The notes: a model not told the origin generated them from the sequence alone. Shown: positions 27,201 to 36,309, counted from the stretch's first letter. The stretch: 64,000 bases of DNA from Alcanivoracaceae bacterium (GCA_029213045.1 JARGPN010000009.1:1-64000); one strand, 5' to 3'. Numbers and translations: made by a program.

Positions 27201-29235
27201 CGGGATCATTCACGCCGACTGCATAGCTATAAGGTGTGTCTTCTGTTGCCGTAGTAGGTGCGGTTGTTGTGATCGACGGCCCATCATTAACAGAGTCTAC
27301 GGACACATTCCAAGAAAGAACGGTAGGCCCCGAACCATCTTCATCGCCGTCTTCGACTTGTATTTGAAACGCGGCGGGTGACGCCAATCCATTCTGCGGC
27401 GTCCAAGTCAGCAGGCCCGTACTGGTGTTAAACGACACGCCTGTAAGATCTACATTGTTATTATCTTTAGCGGACACCAGCGATAACGTGAGCTCGCTGC
27501 CGAAGCCAGAGTCATCCGGATCATTCACGGTCACTGTATAACTATATTGAACATCTTCTGTGGCTGATGTTGCTGGCGATGACGAAATTACCGGCGCGTC
27601 ATTCACCGCTTGAACCGTTACGTTAACGGTAATCGTCGCTGATGCGCCGCCAGAATCGCTCACTCGCACAACAAAACTATCTGCGCCGAAATAATTGCCG
27701 GTTGGAGTATAGGAGATCGACTTGCTCGCCCCTGTTCCGCTAGCGGATGCCGTGCCGTTACTTGCGGCGCTTTGAATATTCCACGTTAGCTGGCTACCGG
27801 CACTTTCTACATCTGTCGCGTTCAATAAAAGAGAAAATGGTGTTGGCGAAGAGTCTTCCGACATCACCACAGAGGTGGTCGCACCTTGAGTAATAACAGG
27901 CACATCGTTTTGCGATGAAATGGTGACATTCACAGTAATTGTGTCGGAGCTGCCACTGGCGTCTTGCACGCGCACCTGGAAGGAATCACTGCCAAAATAA
28001 TTGCTCGTCGGGGTATAACCAATCGTTTTGCTATTCCCCGTACCGCTCGCCGTTGCCACGCCATTTGATGCAGCCGAGCTAATGCTCCACGTCAGCGAGG
28101 AGCCAGTGTGATCAACGTCAGTCGCATTCAATGTCAGCGAAAACGGTGTGGGACTACCATCTTCCGACATCGACACGGAAGTCGATGTGCCCTGCGTAAT
28201 AACAGGCGCGTCGTTACGAGAACTAATAGTAACGTTAACGGTGATGGTATCGGATGTCGTACCGTCAGATACGCGCACCACGAAACTATCCGAGCCGAAA
28301 TAATTCGCATCTGGCGTGTAACCAATTGCCTTGCTGGTACCCGTGCCGCTCGCGGTGGCGGTGCCGTTGCTTGCAGCAGAGCTAATACTCCACGTCAGCT
28401 CACCAGCAGTGCCCCCGGTTGCATTGAGTGTTCGGGAAAACGACGTTGGTGAACTGTCTTCATCCATAGACACCGAAACAGAAGTGCCTTGGGTAATGGT
28501 TGGGCAGCTACTTGTTGCCAAAGAGCCCGTGCTGCCGTGTTGCGCGCTATAAGTGCCATTAGAGTAACTGTGCGCGCGATAGTAATAGGTGGTGCCGCAT
28601 GAAAGCCCAGAAAGATCGACCCACACGCTTTTATTGCTATTTCCGCCGCCTGTTCCTGAGGGGTTGCCGCTGCCTGAGCTGACGGCAACGGTGGTGCCAC
28701 CATTGCCATTGACCGTAGCTAAACTCGTGCTGTATTGAAAATAAAAGCTGGTGTTAATGCCGTTTTCTTGAACGGTCGCGTTTAATCGAGCTGTGTACTT
28801 GGTCACCGACGATTCATTGCCCGTCGTTACTGACGGCGCTGCATAACGAACGTATCCACTACTTGCCCAAGCAATCAATAACGACTGCTCAGAAGCATTT
28901 AGAGGGATTCCTGTGGGCGGCATAGTGTCGTCGTCCGCCGCTCTGGTCTTTGCCCTCAGCGAATTACGATAATTAGTGTCGCCACTATAATAGGAGGGAA
29001 TCGAATTCACCCATGCCCACGTATTGAAATTCACCTCATCTGGCGCGCTGTTGCGATCTGTCGCGCCAACCAACGCCGAATTATGGCAGTCGGTACAGGC
29101 TTGTTGAGAATTGCTTGAGAAAACATTGCTATACACCCCTTCTGTGCCGTCATACGTCGTGGCGGCAAAAATCGAGGTTGAACTAGCAAGCATAACAACT
29201 GCGATGCATCGCAGGAGAATTTGGCACTGCCCCAT
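24208..29235 (-). CDS. Giant multi-domain surface protein with N-terminal heme c site
   Basis: 1675 residues from the ATG at 29235; a TTG six bases earlier is also in frame. Order: signal peptide (to about SIFA-AT); a monoheme c-type cytochrome domain with CTDCH at about 47-51 and a candidate Met ligand in DTMPPTG; a fibronectin-like domain; three near-identical cadherin-like repeats; about five further Ig-like modules marked TEDTxYxY and WTPLEGV; a thrombospondin type 3-like calcium-binding stretch (DSDGDLVADYNDNCPLD); a Calx-beta-like domain (VAEGQTGAVVF); a PKD-like domain; a segment ending NDADGLVNGVIRDPGG, like 'choice-of-anchor' domains; and a C-terminal GAGSFGWLL helix plus RRRK, like a GlyGly-CTERM sorting tail. 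It is probably a long surface-attached fibre carrying a heme at its tip or base. Confidence 0.8.
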   Translation of the reverse strand: MGQCQILLRCIAVVMLASSTSIFAATTYDGTEGVYSNVFSSNSQQACTDCHNSALVGATDRNSAPDEVNFNTWAWVNSIPSYYSGDTNYRNSLRAKTRAADDDTMPPTGIPLNASEQSLLIAWASSGYVRYAAPSVTTGNESSVTKYTARLNATVQENGINTSFYFQYSTSLATVNGNGGTTVAVSSGSGNPSGTGGGNSNKSVWVDLSGLSCGTTYYYRAHSYSNGTYSAQHGSTGSLATSSCPTITQGTSVSVSMDEDSSPTSFSRTLNATGGTAGELTWSISSAASNGTATASGTGTSKAIGYTPDANYFGSDSFVVRVSDGTTSDTITVNVTISSRNDAPVITQGTSTSVSMSEDGSPTPFSLTLNATDVDHTGSSLTWSISSAASNGVATASGTGNSKTIGYTPTSNYFGSDSFQVRVQDASGSSDTITVNVTISSQNDVPVITQGATTSVVMSEDSSPTPFSLLLNATDVESAGSQLTWNIQSAASNGTASASGTGASKSISYTPTGNYFGADSFVVRVSDSGGASATITVNVTVQAVNDAPVISSSPATSATEDVQYSYTVTVNDPDDSGFGSELTLSLVSAKDNNNVDLTGVSFNTSTGLLTWTPQNGLASPAAFQIQVEDGDEDGSGPTVLSWNVSVDSVNDGPSITTTAPTTATEDTPYSYAVGVNDPDDANNGVDLTWQLSNAPSGMSISSTGLISWTPLEGVTTSGVVTVSVQDGLENGTVAATENFTVAVTAVNDPPTITAVPSANATEDTLYQFSVLVSDPDDASWTFSLQNAPTGMSINTSTGQISWTPLEGVTSSGTVTVNAADSGADGASPDSTTFSISVTQVNDQPSITSSPVLTATEDTLYQYQLTVVDPDIPADVISYDFVARPDTSMTVSSSGLIQWTPSEVGPKQTTPYTVNVTPRIRDGLEDGVTAVSQPYSITVTPVNDAPAITTSGTFAAEELSSFQLQVVAVDPDDFNDGAGLTWSLNAPPAGMTISTTGVISWTPPEESAGATGVAFVDYDISVTVADGGEDGTASDTSLITVRVNKLDSDGDLVADYNDNCPLDKNLDQIDTDGQDGGDVCDPDDDGDGIEDVAEIANGLDPKDSADALLDADGDGLSNLDEFNDCVGTAAYPECTGISVDSVAPTISLVTPLTVPSTAYLTALTPVVSADDGNDGATLVALVERDGDAVNIAAGTEFLLRPGRHTFVWESSDSENNTAQRTQTIDVLPRVFVSNSQTVAEGQTGAVVFRLNGDAPTYPVTVNYSLAGSANSADVAALSGSAEIASGREFSLPIQVLNDGVGEGDEVLNIVIDSVSANAVLGTATTHALLIVERQVAPQVALSVTQNGRSGQTIFANDGSVSITATASDPNGDALSYSWSADDLDVIFSGSNENQLIDPSALSGLYQIMVDVSDGTDVTQQSVAVNVISGVPAVLGVTDLDGDQIDDASEGYSDSDGDGVPDYLDAIDEAFSLPLAANQNGVDLKNLVQTEEGFSLKLGSAGVSSGASGAKVASTTLPRDTLYGAVGAMFDFEVHGLNEAQRSASLVLPLSNPILPSARYRKFDGAQWVFFIEDANNTISSAARIDGACPSVSSTTWQTGLRAGATCVRLRMNDGGPNDADGLVNGVIRDPGGVAVQRNVPEETSVPSSGPNNGAGSFGWLLFASFMLLSGRRRKNL
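27604..28503 (-). repeat. Three tandem ~300-bp repeats inside the surface-protein gene
   Basis: Three consecutive units of about 300 bp encode the cadherin-like modules beginning ITQGTS/ITQGAT and containing NYFGSDSF or NYFGADSF. Unit boundaries recur near 28500, 28200 and 27900. They are similar enough at DNA level to allow recombinational gain or loss of modules. Confidence 0.75.
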
Positions 29236-29276
29236 AAGCAATCCGATCCATAACTTTTTTTAGTTAGTAGGCAGAA

Positions 29277-29282
29277 AGTATA
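29277..29282 (-). promoter_or_regulatory. Candidate -10 element of the surface-protein operon
   Basis: TATACT on the minus strand, about 40 nt upstream of the gene starting at 29235, in the 140-nt gap after the nitrate reductase gene. No good -35 is visible at 16-18 nt, so confidence is low. Confidence 0.3.
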
Positions 29283-29374
29283 CAGAAAGGCAGCCGGAGT
29301 GCGACGGCCATCACACTAATATCACTCCCGTTTCCCGACGAGCGGCTACCTTTCTAGGTTACAACTGGGCATCT

Positions 29375-32008
29375 TCACGCTTGAACAGCGAGTAACCCGC
29401 GGATTTCCGGCAGGCAGGAACCACAGTTTGTGCCAGCCCTGCAAACACGCCCGATTTCTTCCGCAGTATCCGCGCCCTTTGCTATCGCTTCATTGATGGT
29501 TGCTTCACGCACTTGGAAGCAGCTGCAAATAACGGCACCCAAATCGGGCCCCGCCTCTGCTGGCGCTCCCGCGAGCAACGCGGCGGCCTGCAGACCGTTA
29601 ACCGCTATATTGAATTGATTGGCGAGCCAATCGGTGTCGGCTCGGGCTCCCTCTTCTGACCATGCAGCCCAAAGCAAAGGCAGCCGGTTTTTATCCATGG
29701 CCAATAAACGAAAATGCCCTGCATCCTCATCGGACATTTCAACCCATTCATAAACAGGAAAATCAATCGATTCACGTAGCTGCTCGACTGTCAGGCTGCG
29801 CTGCCCCGCCAGACGCCATCCATCAACTTGATGTGACAGCGTCATACGAGACCAATACTCAACCGGCAACGTAACGGGGGCCGATGCAAGCACCCAGCCG
29901 TCCCAACGATGCGCCCAAGGACGGACGGTGACTGCTGTTTGCTTAAAGGCGGGCTGTCCGGAATGAGGATCCGTAATGGGCGCAACGAGAGCATCAACAC
30001 GCGCGCAAGAGGAAAACTGATCATTCCAGTGAATTGGCATAAACACCGAGCCATGCTGCTGCGCTTGCGACGTGGTTAAGCGCACTAGCGCTTTGCCAAA
30101 GTCACTTTCCACCTCAACTAACTCGCCTGCTCGCGCCCCAATTTCTTGCGCATCATCCGGATGCATTTCCGCAAAAGGCTCAGCAATATGACGAAACAGT
30201 TTTGCTGCGCGCCCGGTGCGCGTCATAGTGTGCCACTGATCGCGTATACGACCGGTGTTCAAACAAAATGGACGCGTAATATCTTTTAGCGCAATCGGCG
30301 CGCTCGGCCTTACTGGGATAAAATTCGCGCGACCGTCGGCGGTGCTAAAGCCACCATTTTCAAAAATGCGCTTTTTGCCTTTTGGGTTTTTGCTATTTAC
30401 TGGCCACTGAGTCGGCTCCAGCACGTCGTAATCATGATCCGACAAGGTCGCCATAGCAGAAATATCTAGCGCCTTTCCATGCTGCGCACCAGCACCGGTT
30501 AATGCAGCATGTTCGCGAAATACCTCTGCGGCACTCTCATAGGAAAACGCCTCAGCAAATCCCATCCGCTGTCCAACCTGGCTTACGATCCACCAATCAG
30601 GCTTGGCCTCGCCTGGCTCAGGCAAAAATGCGCGCTGTCTCGAAATGCAGCGCTCTGAATTCGTTACTGTGCCACTTTTTTCACCCCACGCGACGGCGGG
30701 CAATAATACATCCGCGCACAACGTAGTGTCTGTGCTAGCAACACAATCAGACACTACTACAAACTCACATTGCTCTAGCGCTTTTTTTACCTTGTCTGCG
30801 TTTGGCATCGATACCACGGGATTCGTTGCCATAATCCAGATGGCTTTAATTTTTCCATCGGCAACCGCATCAAACATTTCGACCGCTTTCAAGCCATTTT
30901 CTCTGCAGATCGTTGGGCTATGCCAAAAGTCTTGGACTTGTCCGCGATGCAACGGATTTTCAATATCTAAATGCGCCGCCAATTGATTGGCTAAGCCACC
31001 CACTTCCCTTCCGCCCATGGCGTTTGGCTGCCCCGTCATGGAAAACGGACTAGCTCCGGGCAGACCGATGCGGCCCGTTGCAAGGTGCACATTTATAATG
31101 GCATTGCCTTTATCCGTACCAGTATCAGATTGATTAATACCTTGAGAAAATAACGTGACGACTTTCGACGTGCGCGCAAACAAACGGAAAAACGTCTTTA
31201 CGTCATTCACTGGCAAACCACAAAGCGTTGCCGTGGTTGCCATATCGGGACAGGACTGCCGCGCGTTCAACAACGCTTCATTGAATCCATTCGTGTGCGC
31301 ACGAATATAGTCTTCATCGACGTAGGATTGCTCTGCCAACCACACCAATAAACCCGCAAATAAATAAGCGTCAGCACCGGGGGCCAACGGCAAGTGTAAG
31401 TCCGCCACATCACAGGTGGCCGTGCGACGCGGATCAATCACCACCACGCGCATATCGGGGCGGCGCTGTTTGGCAGCGACAATGCGTTGATAAATAACGG
31501 GGTGCGCCCATGCCGTATTAGAGCCCGTCAAAATAACAAGATCTGCAAGCTCTAAATCTTCATAACAGCCAGGCACGACGTCTTCGCCGAACGCGCGCTT
31601 GTGCGCGGCCACCGCTGACGACATACATAAACGTGAATTCGTATCAATGTTGGCGCTACCGATATAGCCCTTCATCAATTTATTGGCGACGTAATAGTCT
31701 TCCGTTAATAACTGGCCTGACACATAAAATGCCACGGCATCGGGGCCATGCTCGCGCACGATATCACTAAAACGTTTTGCCACAACGTCTAACGCTTGTG
31801 ACCACGACTGTGCTTCACCATGAACAAACGGTTGCAGTAATCGCGCCTTCTCGCCAAGCGTTTCGTGTAGGGAAGATCCCTTCACACACAGACGCCCAAA
31901 ATTTGCCGGATGCTGCTGATCGCCTTTCACCGCTTCCGTCGGCGATGCCTTTACACCGCAACCGACGCCGCAGTAAGGGCATGTGGTTTTAATCATGAGT
32001 TCGCCCAT
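29375..32008 (-). CDS. nasA: Assimilatory nitrate reductase, molybdopterin catalytic subunit
   Basis: Reduces nitrate to nitrite in the cytoplasm. 877 residues. The N-terminal 4Fe-4S motif is CPYCGVGCG with a fourth Cys in GRLCVKGSS. The bis-MGD binding core includes LTGSNTAWAHPV, VIDPRRTATCDVADLHLPLAPG and GQPNAMGGREVGGLANQL. The C-terminal BFD-like domain (about 815-877) carries a 2Fe-2S site in ICSCFQV and CRAGTNCGSC, as in NADH-linked assimilatory enzymes. The start at 32008 overlaps the upstream stop by one base (TAATG); an internal ATG at 31996 is possible. It is the last gene of the nirB-nirD-FAD protein-nitrate reductase operon. In pseudomonads the same gene is also called nasC. Confidence 0.95.
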   Translation of the reverse strand: MGELMIKTTCPYCGVGCGVKASPTEAVKGDQQHPANFGRLCVKGSSLHETLGEKARLLQPFVHGEAQSWSQALDVVAKRFSDIVREHGPDAVAFYVSGQLLTEDYYVANKLMKGYIGSANIDTNSRLCMSSAVAAHKRAFGEDVVPGCYEDLELADLVILTGSNTAWAHPVIYQRIVAAKQRRPDMRVVVIDPRRTATCDVADLHLPLAPGADAYLFAGLLVWLAEQSYVDEDYIRAHTNGFNEALLNARQSCPDMATTATLCGLPVNDVKTFFRLFARTSKVVTLFSQGINQSDTGTDKGNAIINVHLATGRIGLPGASPFSMTGQPNAMGGREVGGLANQLAAHLDIENPLHRGQVQDFWHSPTICRENGLKAVEMFDAVADGKIKAIWIMATNPVVSMPNADKVKKALEQCEFVVVSDCVASTDTTLCADVLLPAVAWGEKSGTVTNSERCISRQRAFLPEPGEAKPDWWIVSQVGQRMGFAEAFSYESAAEVFREHAALTGAGAQHGKALDISAMATLSDHDYDVLEPTQWPVNSKNPKGKKRIFENGGFSTADGRANFIPVRPSAPIALKDITRPFCLNTGRIRDQWHTMTRTGRAAKLFRHIAEPFAEMHPDDAQEIGARAGELVEVESDFGKALVRLTTSQAQQHGSVFMPIHWNDQFSSCARVDALVAPITDPHSGQPAFKQTAVTVRPWAHRWDGWVLASAPVTLPVEYWSRMTLSHQVDGWRLAGQRSLTVEQLRESIDFPVYEWVEMSDEDAGHFRLLAMDKNRLPLLWAAWSEEGARADTDWLANQFNIAVNGLQAAALLAGAPAEAGPDLGAVICSCFQVREATINEAIAKGADTAEEIGRVCRAGTNCGSCLPEIRGLLAVQA

Positions 32009-33261
32009 TAGGCCGCCCGCTCCAGCGGGTCGGCAGGTGCGGGCATCGCCCACGCCTCACCGAATATTAATGTTTGGCGAAATTTACTGACGTTCGTTTG
32101 CTCAACCAGTAAGCGTTCATAAAATGCTGCTTCACGGGTGTCCCCATAGAGTACAACACCCACTACTTTAGAGTCGCGCAACACCAGCCGACGGTATACA
32201 CCGCCAGCTGGGTCGCGCAGTACGAGGACACTTCCCCCGAAGGTATCCTCGAACTCGCCTGCCGAATACACGCTGATTCCGGAAACTTTCAAGCGTGTCG
32301 GCGTATCCTGATAACGATAAATACGGTGCCCCGCTTCTGCTAAGTGCGCCGCACATACCCGCGCCTGCTCGTATAACGGCGCCACCAAACCAAATGTTCG
32401 CAACCGGTGCTCCACACACTCACCGATGGCATAAATAGCAGGATCGAAAGTTTGAAGCGTGTCGTCAACGCGAATGGCACGCGACACCGCCAAACCACAC
32501 TGCTGCGCCAATGACACATTCGGCACAATCCCAATTGCTTGTACTACTACGTCCGTCTCGATGCGCTGCTGCCCTGAAAGACACACTGCATTTACGTCGC
32601 CGTTCGCATTTTTTTCAAAAAACGCTGTGTGCGCATTCATTTCGCATTTAAGGCCACGTGCTTCCAAGTCGCGACGCAAATACTCTCCAGCTTCTTTATC
32701 GAGCTGACGATTTAATAGATGTTCGGCACCGTGTATCAACGTCACATCCATACCACGCGTGCGTAATCCTTCCGCCGCTTCGATACCGAGAAACCCACCA
32801 CCGATCACAACGGCTTTTCCGCCGGTTTCCGTGGTCTTAATCAACTTATTCGTATCTTGCAGATCTCGAAAAGTCAGCACGTTATTAGCATCAGCGCCGT
32901 CGACATCTAACCTTCGAGGGCTCGCCCCAGTGGCAAACACCAACCGATCATAATCGAACGCTTTGTCATTCTGCGTTGTCACGCGTTTCAAGCGGCGATC
33001 AACGTTGATAACGTTGGTATCCAACCACAAATCAATATTACGAGCGCGATACCAACTTTCCGGATGCGTAGTGATTGCATCCAAATCGCTATCACCACTG
33101 AGTAACGGAGAAAGCAAAACACGGTTATAACCGGCGTGCTTTTCAGCGCTCAGCACGGTGATCGAATACAGCTCTGGGGTCAGCGCAAGCAACTCTTCAA
33201 GTAGGCGGCAAGCGGCCATGCCGTTGCCAATCACTACTAGTTTTTTGCGTTGCGCCGACAC
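32008..33261 (-). CDS. FAD-dependent electron-transfer subunit of nitrate reductase
   Basis: 417 residues. The FAD-binding Rossmann motif is VVIGNGMAACRLLEEL at the N-terminus and the NAD(P)H-binding motif VVIGGGFLGIEAAEGL near residue 150. GYNRVLLSPLLSG and the later FDPAIYAIGECVEH are typical of the nitrite-reductase FAD/NADH module. It resembles the first half of NirB encoded upstream and probably arose from the same ancestor. It probably passes electrons from NAD(P)H to the nitrate reductase, as Klebsiella NasC or Bacillus NasB does. It starts 21 nt after nirD and its stop overlaps the nitrate reductase start. Confidence 0.9.
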   Translation of the reverse strand: MSAQRKKLVVIGNGMAACRLLEELLALTPELYSITVLSAEKHAGYNRVLLSPLLSGDSDLDAITTHPESWYRARNIDLWLDTNVINVDRRLKRVTTQNDKAFDYDRLVFATGASPRRLDVDGADANNVLTFRDLQDTNKLIKTTETGGKAVVIGGGFLGIEAAEGLRTRGMDVTLIHGAEHLLNRQLDKEAGEYLRRDLEARGLKCEMNAHTAFFEKNANGDVNAVCLSGQQRIETDVVVQAIGIVPNVSLAQQCGLAVSRAIRVDDTLQTFDPAIYAIGECVEHRLRTFGLVAPLYEQARVCAAHLAEAGHRIYRYQDTPTRLKVSGISVYSAGEFEDTFGGSVLVLRDPAGGVYRRLVLRDSKVVGVVLYGDTREAAFYERLLVEQTNVSKFRQTLIFGEAWAMPAPADPLERAA

Positions 33262-33282
33262 AGCAAACCCCTTAATTCAACG

Positions 33283-33624
33283 TTACCCTGCACATCCAAT
33301 TTCAATTGCACCATCACGTAACCGTACCGGCCATGATTTGATACCCTGCGTTTCGTCCTCGATGCAACTGCCGTCATCCAAACAAAAGTGCTGCTTGTAT
33401 AACGGTGAAGCAACAACGCGTTTTTCACCGATTGAGCCCAAAATTCCGCGCGCCAACACATTGGCACCACTAAACGGATCATGGTTATCCAATGCAAATA
33501 TCTGATCATCCTGAGTGCGAAAAATGGCCACTTGCTGCGCGTTGATTAATGCGCCCACGCCTGTTTCAGGCAACACATCATCGAGCAAACACACTTTACG
33601 CCAGTTCAATGATTCAGCGCTCAT
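33283..33624 (-). CDS. nirD: Nitrite reductase small subunit NirD
   Basis: 113 residues, the usual NirD size. The Rieske-like fold is recognised from NWRKVCLLDDVLPETGVGAL, IFALDNHDPFSGANVLARG and LYKQHFCLDDGSCIEDE. It lacks the CxH/CxxH cluster ligands, as is normal for NirD, so it carries no cluster. It pairs with NirB in NADH-dependent reduction of nitrite to ammonium. Its ATG overlaps the nirB stop (ATGA). Confidence 0.95.
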   Translation of the reverse strand: MSAESLNWRKVCLLDDVLPETGVGALINAQQVAIFRTQDDQIFALDNHDPFSGANVLARGILGSIGEKRVVASPLYKQHFCLDDGSCIEDETQGIKSWPVRLRDGAIEIGCAG

Positions 33625-36161
33625 AGCACCTCCTCCGCTTTAGCAACAGGAATACGTTCGTGATCATAAGCAGGACGACGTTGACCGCGCTCGCGTTTGT
33701 ACAGCAGGTTTGTATCAACCTCATCGCTGTTCACGAAGTGACGGAAACGTTTCATTTTTTCAGGGTCATTAATGGTCGTGGTCCACTCACACTGATAAGT
33801 GTTAATAACGTGTCCCATCTGCGTTTCTAATTCTTCGGCGATGCCCAACTTGTCTTCGATGATAACTTCACGAAGGTAATCAATGCCTCCCTCCAAATTA
33901 TCCATCCATACTGAGGTGCGCTGCAGGCGATCCGCGGTTTGGATATAGAACATAAAGAAACGGTCGATATACTTAAGCAAGGTAATGTCATCGAGATCCG
34001 ACGCAAACAAATCAGCGTGGCGTGGCTTCATTCCGCCGTTACCACACAAATATAGGTTCCAGCCTTTTTCTGTGGCAATCACCCCCACGTCTTTGCTTTG
34101 CGCTTCGGCGCATTCGCGAGTACAACCCGACACGGCCATTTTTAATTTATGCGGCGAACGCAAACCCTTGTAGCGCTCTTCGACCAAAATCGCCATACCC
34201 ACTGAGTCTTGCACACCATAACGGCACCAGGTCGAGCCGACACAGGATTTCACTGTACGCAAAGATTTACCGTAGGCGTGTCCGGACTCAAGGCCCGCAT
34301 CGACAAGCTCTTTCCAAATTACAGGCAACTGATCCGCTCGCGCACCGAATAAATCAATACGTTGCCCGCCTGTAATTTTGGTGTACAAATCGTACTTTTT
34401 CGCCACCTCACCAATGACAATGAGCTTGTCTGGTGTGATCTCTCCGCCAGGAATACGCGGAACGATTGAGTAGGTGCCATCACGCTGCATGTTTGCCAAA
34501 AAGTAGTCGTTGGTATCCTGCAGGCCCGCGTGTTCTTTCTTCAGGATATAGTCATTCCAGCACGAAGCTAAAATCGAGCCTGCGGTAGGCTTACACACTT
34601 CACAGCCATGACCCTTGCCATGCTTTGCCAACAACTCGTCAAACGTCTTAATCTCGCCCACGCGCACTAGGTGATAGAGCTCTTGGCGTGAATACGGGAA
34701 GTGTTCGCACACATGATTTAATACTTCGACGCCGCGCTTGCTCAGTTCGGAATCAAGCACTTGTTTCACCAGCGCGGTACAGCCGCCACAGGTTGTCGCC
34801 GCCTTGGTTTCATTTTTCAGATCAGCAACGGTGGTTGCGCCCGCTTCCACCGCGCAACATAACTGTCCTTTACTCACATTGTTACACGAACAAATCTGCG
34901 CTGAATCAGGCAACGCATCAACACCCAGCGCTGGCTTGCCTTCACTCGTCGGCACGATTAACCCTGCTGGGTCGCCAGGAATATCAATGGCGTTTAAGCA
35001 AAGCTGCAATAAGTTACCGTAATCCTCTGCATCACCGACCAACACCGCGCCGAGTACTTTCTTGCGATCTTCAGAGACGACGATTTTCTTGTACACGCCT
35101 TCCGATTCATTCAAAAACACATAGCTTTTACTGCCAGCGAGGTTGCCGTGTGCATCACCAATACTGGCAACATCGACGCCCAGCAACTTCAGCTTGGTGC
35201 TCATATCTGCGCCGGTAAACTGATCGCCTTGAACACCACAGAGATGTTCGGCAGCGACTTGCGCCATTTGGTAGCCCGGCGCGACCAATCCATAAATGCG
35301 GCCACTCCAAAGCGCGACCTCACCAATGGCGTAAACATTCGGGTCAGAGGTGACACAGTGGTTATTGATTACAACACCACCACGCTCACCGATCTCCAGC
35401 CCCGCAGCGCGCGCAAGTGCATCTTGCGGGCGAATACCCGCAGAGAAGAGAATCAGGTCAGTTTCTAGGTGCTCACCGTCGGCGAAATTCATGCGGTGCA
35501 AATGTTGCTCACCGTCCACCACTTCGGTGGTCGCTTTACTGGTGTGAACTTTTACGCCTAGCTCATCAATTTTTCCGCGCAGTAATTTGCCGCCTGCGTC
35601 GTCAATTTGCACCGCCATCAAACGCGGCGCAAATTCCACCACGTGCGTTTCCAAACCGAGGTTGCGCAATGCGTTGGCCGCTTCCAAGCCGAGCAAACCA
35701 CCGCCGACCACGACACCCACCTTACTGGTTGATGCACCTGCAGTGATTGCATCCAAATCGTCCAATGTGCGATACACGAAACACTTGTCACGATCATGGC
35801 CGGGCATCGGAGGAACGAAAGGATACGAACCCGTTGCTAACACCAGTTTGTCGTAGCCCAGCACTTCGCCGGACTCCAACACCACCGAACGATCGGCTGT
35901 GTTCAATTCACTGACAACCGTCGACAAGCGCAGCTCAATACCCGTTTCTTCAAAGAAATTCTGCGGCACTAAAGAAAGCTCGTCCGCAGACTTACCTGCA
36001 AAGTAGCCGCTTAATCCAACGCGGTCATAGGCTGGTTTGGATTCACCGCACAATACGGTGATATCGAATTTATCTGTGCCGCCTTGAGCGACCAGACTTT
36101 CCAAATAACGCTGTCCGACCATACCGTGGCCGACCACTAACAGCTTCTCTCGCTTGCTCAT
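33621..36161 (-). CDS. nirB: NADH-dependent assimilatory nitrite reductase large subunit NirB
   Basis: Six-electron reduction of nitrite to ammonium in the cytoplasm. 846 residues. The FAD/NADH module is residues 1-400 (VVGHGMVGQRYLESL, VVVGGGLLGLEAANAL). The BFD-like 2Fe-2S domain near 420-470 has CSCNNVSKGQLCC and TTCGGC. The siroheme/4Fe-4S domain has SCVGSTWCRYGVQDS and VSGCTRECAEAQSKD (the four cluster cysteines lie in these motifs and nearby, with YLCGNGG). AGGAG eight bases before the ATG supports the start. It is the first gene of the reductase operon. A sigma-54 promoter lies 40 nt upstream at 36201-36216. Confidence 0.97.
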   Translation of the reverse strand: MSKREKLLVVGHGMVGQRYLESLVAQGGTDKFDITVLCGESKPAYDRVGLSGYFAGKSADELSLVPQNFFEETGIELRLSTVVSELNTADRSVVLESGEVLGYDKLVLATGSYPFVPPMPGHDRDKCFVYRTLDDLDAITAGASTSKVGVVVGGGLLGLEAANALRNLGLETHVVEFAPRLMAVQIDDAGGKLLRGKIDELGVKVHTSKATTEVVDGEQHLHRMNFADGEHLETDLILFSAGIRPQDALARAAGLEIGERGGVVINNHCVTSDPNVYAIGEVALWSGRIYGLVAPGYQMAQVAAEHLCGVQGDQFTGADMSTKLKLLGVDVASIGDAHGNLAGSKSYVFLNESEGVYKKIVVSEDRKKVLGAVLVGDAEDYGNLLQLCLNAIDIPGDPAGLIVPTSEGKPALGVDALPDSAQICSCNNVSKGQLCCAVEAGATTVADLKNETKAATTCGGCTALVKQVLDSELSKRGVEVLNHVCEHFPYSRQELYHLVRVGEIKTFDELLAKHGKGHGCEVCKPTAGSILASCWNDYILKKEHAGLQDTNDYFLANMQRDGTYSIVPRIPGGEITPDKLIVIGEVAKKYDLYTKITGGQRIDLFGARADQLPVIWKELVDAGLESGHAYGKSLRTVKSCVGSTWCRYGVQDSVGMAILVEERYKGLRSPHKLKMAVSGCTRECAEAQSKDVGVIATEKGWNLYLCGNGGMKPRHADLFASDLDDITLLKYIDRFFMFYIQTADRLQRTSVWMDNLEGGIDYLREVIIEDKLGIAEELETQMGHVINTYQCEWTTTINDPEKMKRFRHFVNSDEVDTNLLYKRERGQRRPAYDHERIPVAKAEEVL

Positions 36162-36200
36162 CTTCCGCTCCTGGCAGTAATGCGGTAACGAAGTCTATTG

Positions 36201-36216
36201 AGCAAGTGCCGTGCCA
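36201..36216 (-). promoter_or_regulatory. Sigma-54 promoter of nirB operon
   Basis: TGGCACGGCACTTGCT on the minus strand, an exact fit to the -24/-12 pattern TGGCACG-N4-TTGCW. Transcription would start near 36190, leaving a leader of about 29 nt before the nirB ATG. Confidence 0.88.
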
Positions 36217-36309
36217 TTTTCAACAACACTTACGAATCAAACACTTAGAAAACATTGACTCATAGCGCACCACAGGCATGCACTATTCTTAGGCGCGTTT
36301 TTCGGTGCA

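Noticed and set aside
24368-28552. Many plus-strand open frames opposite the giant surface-protein gene
   Set aside because: They mirror the repetitive coding strand, are broken into pieces and show no recognisable domain.
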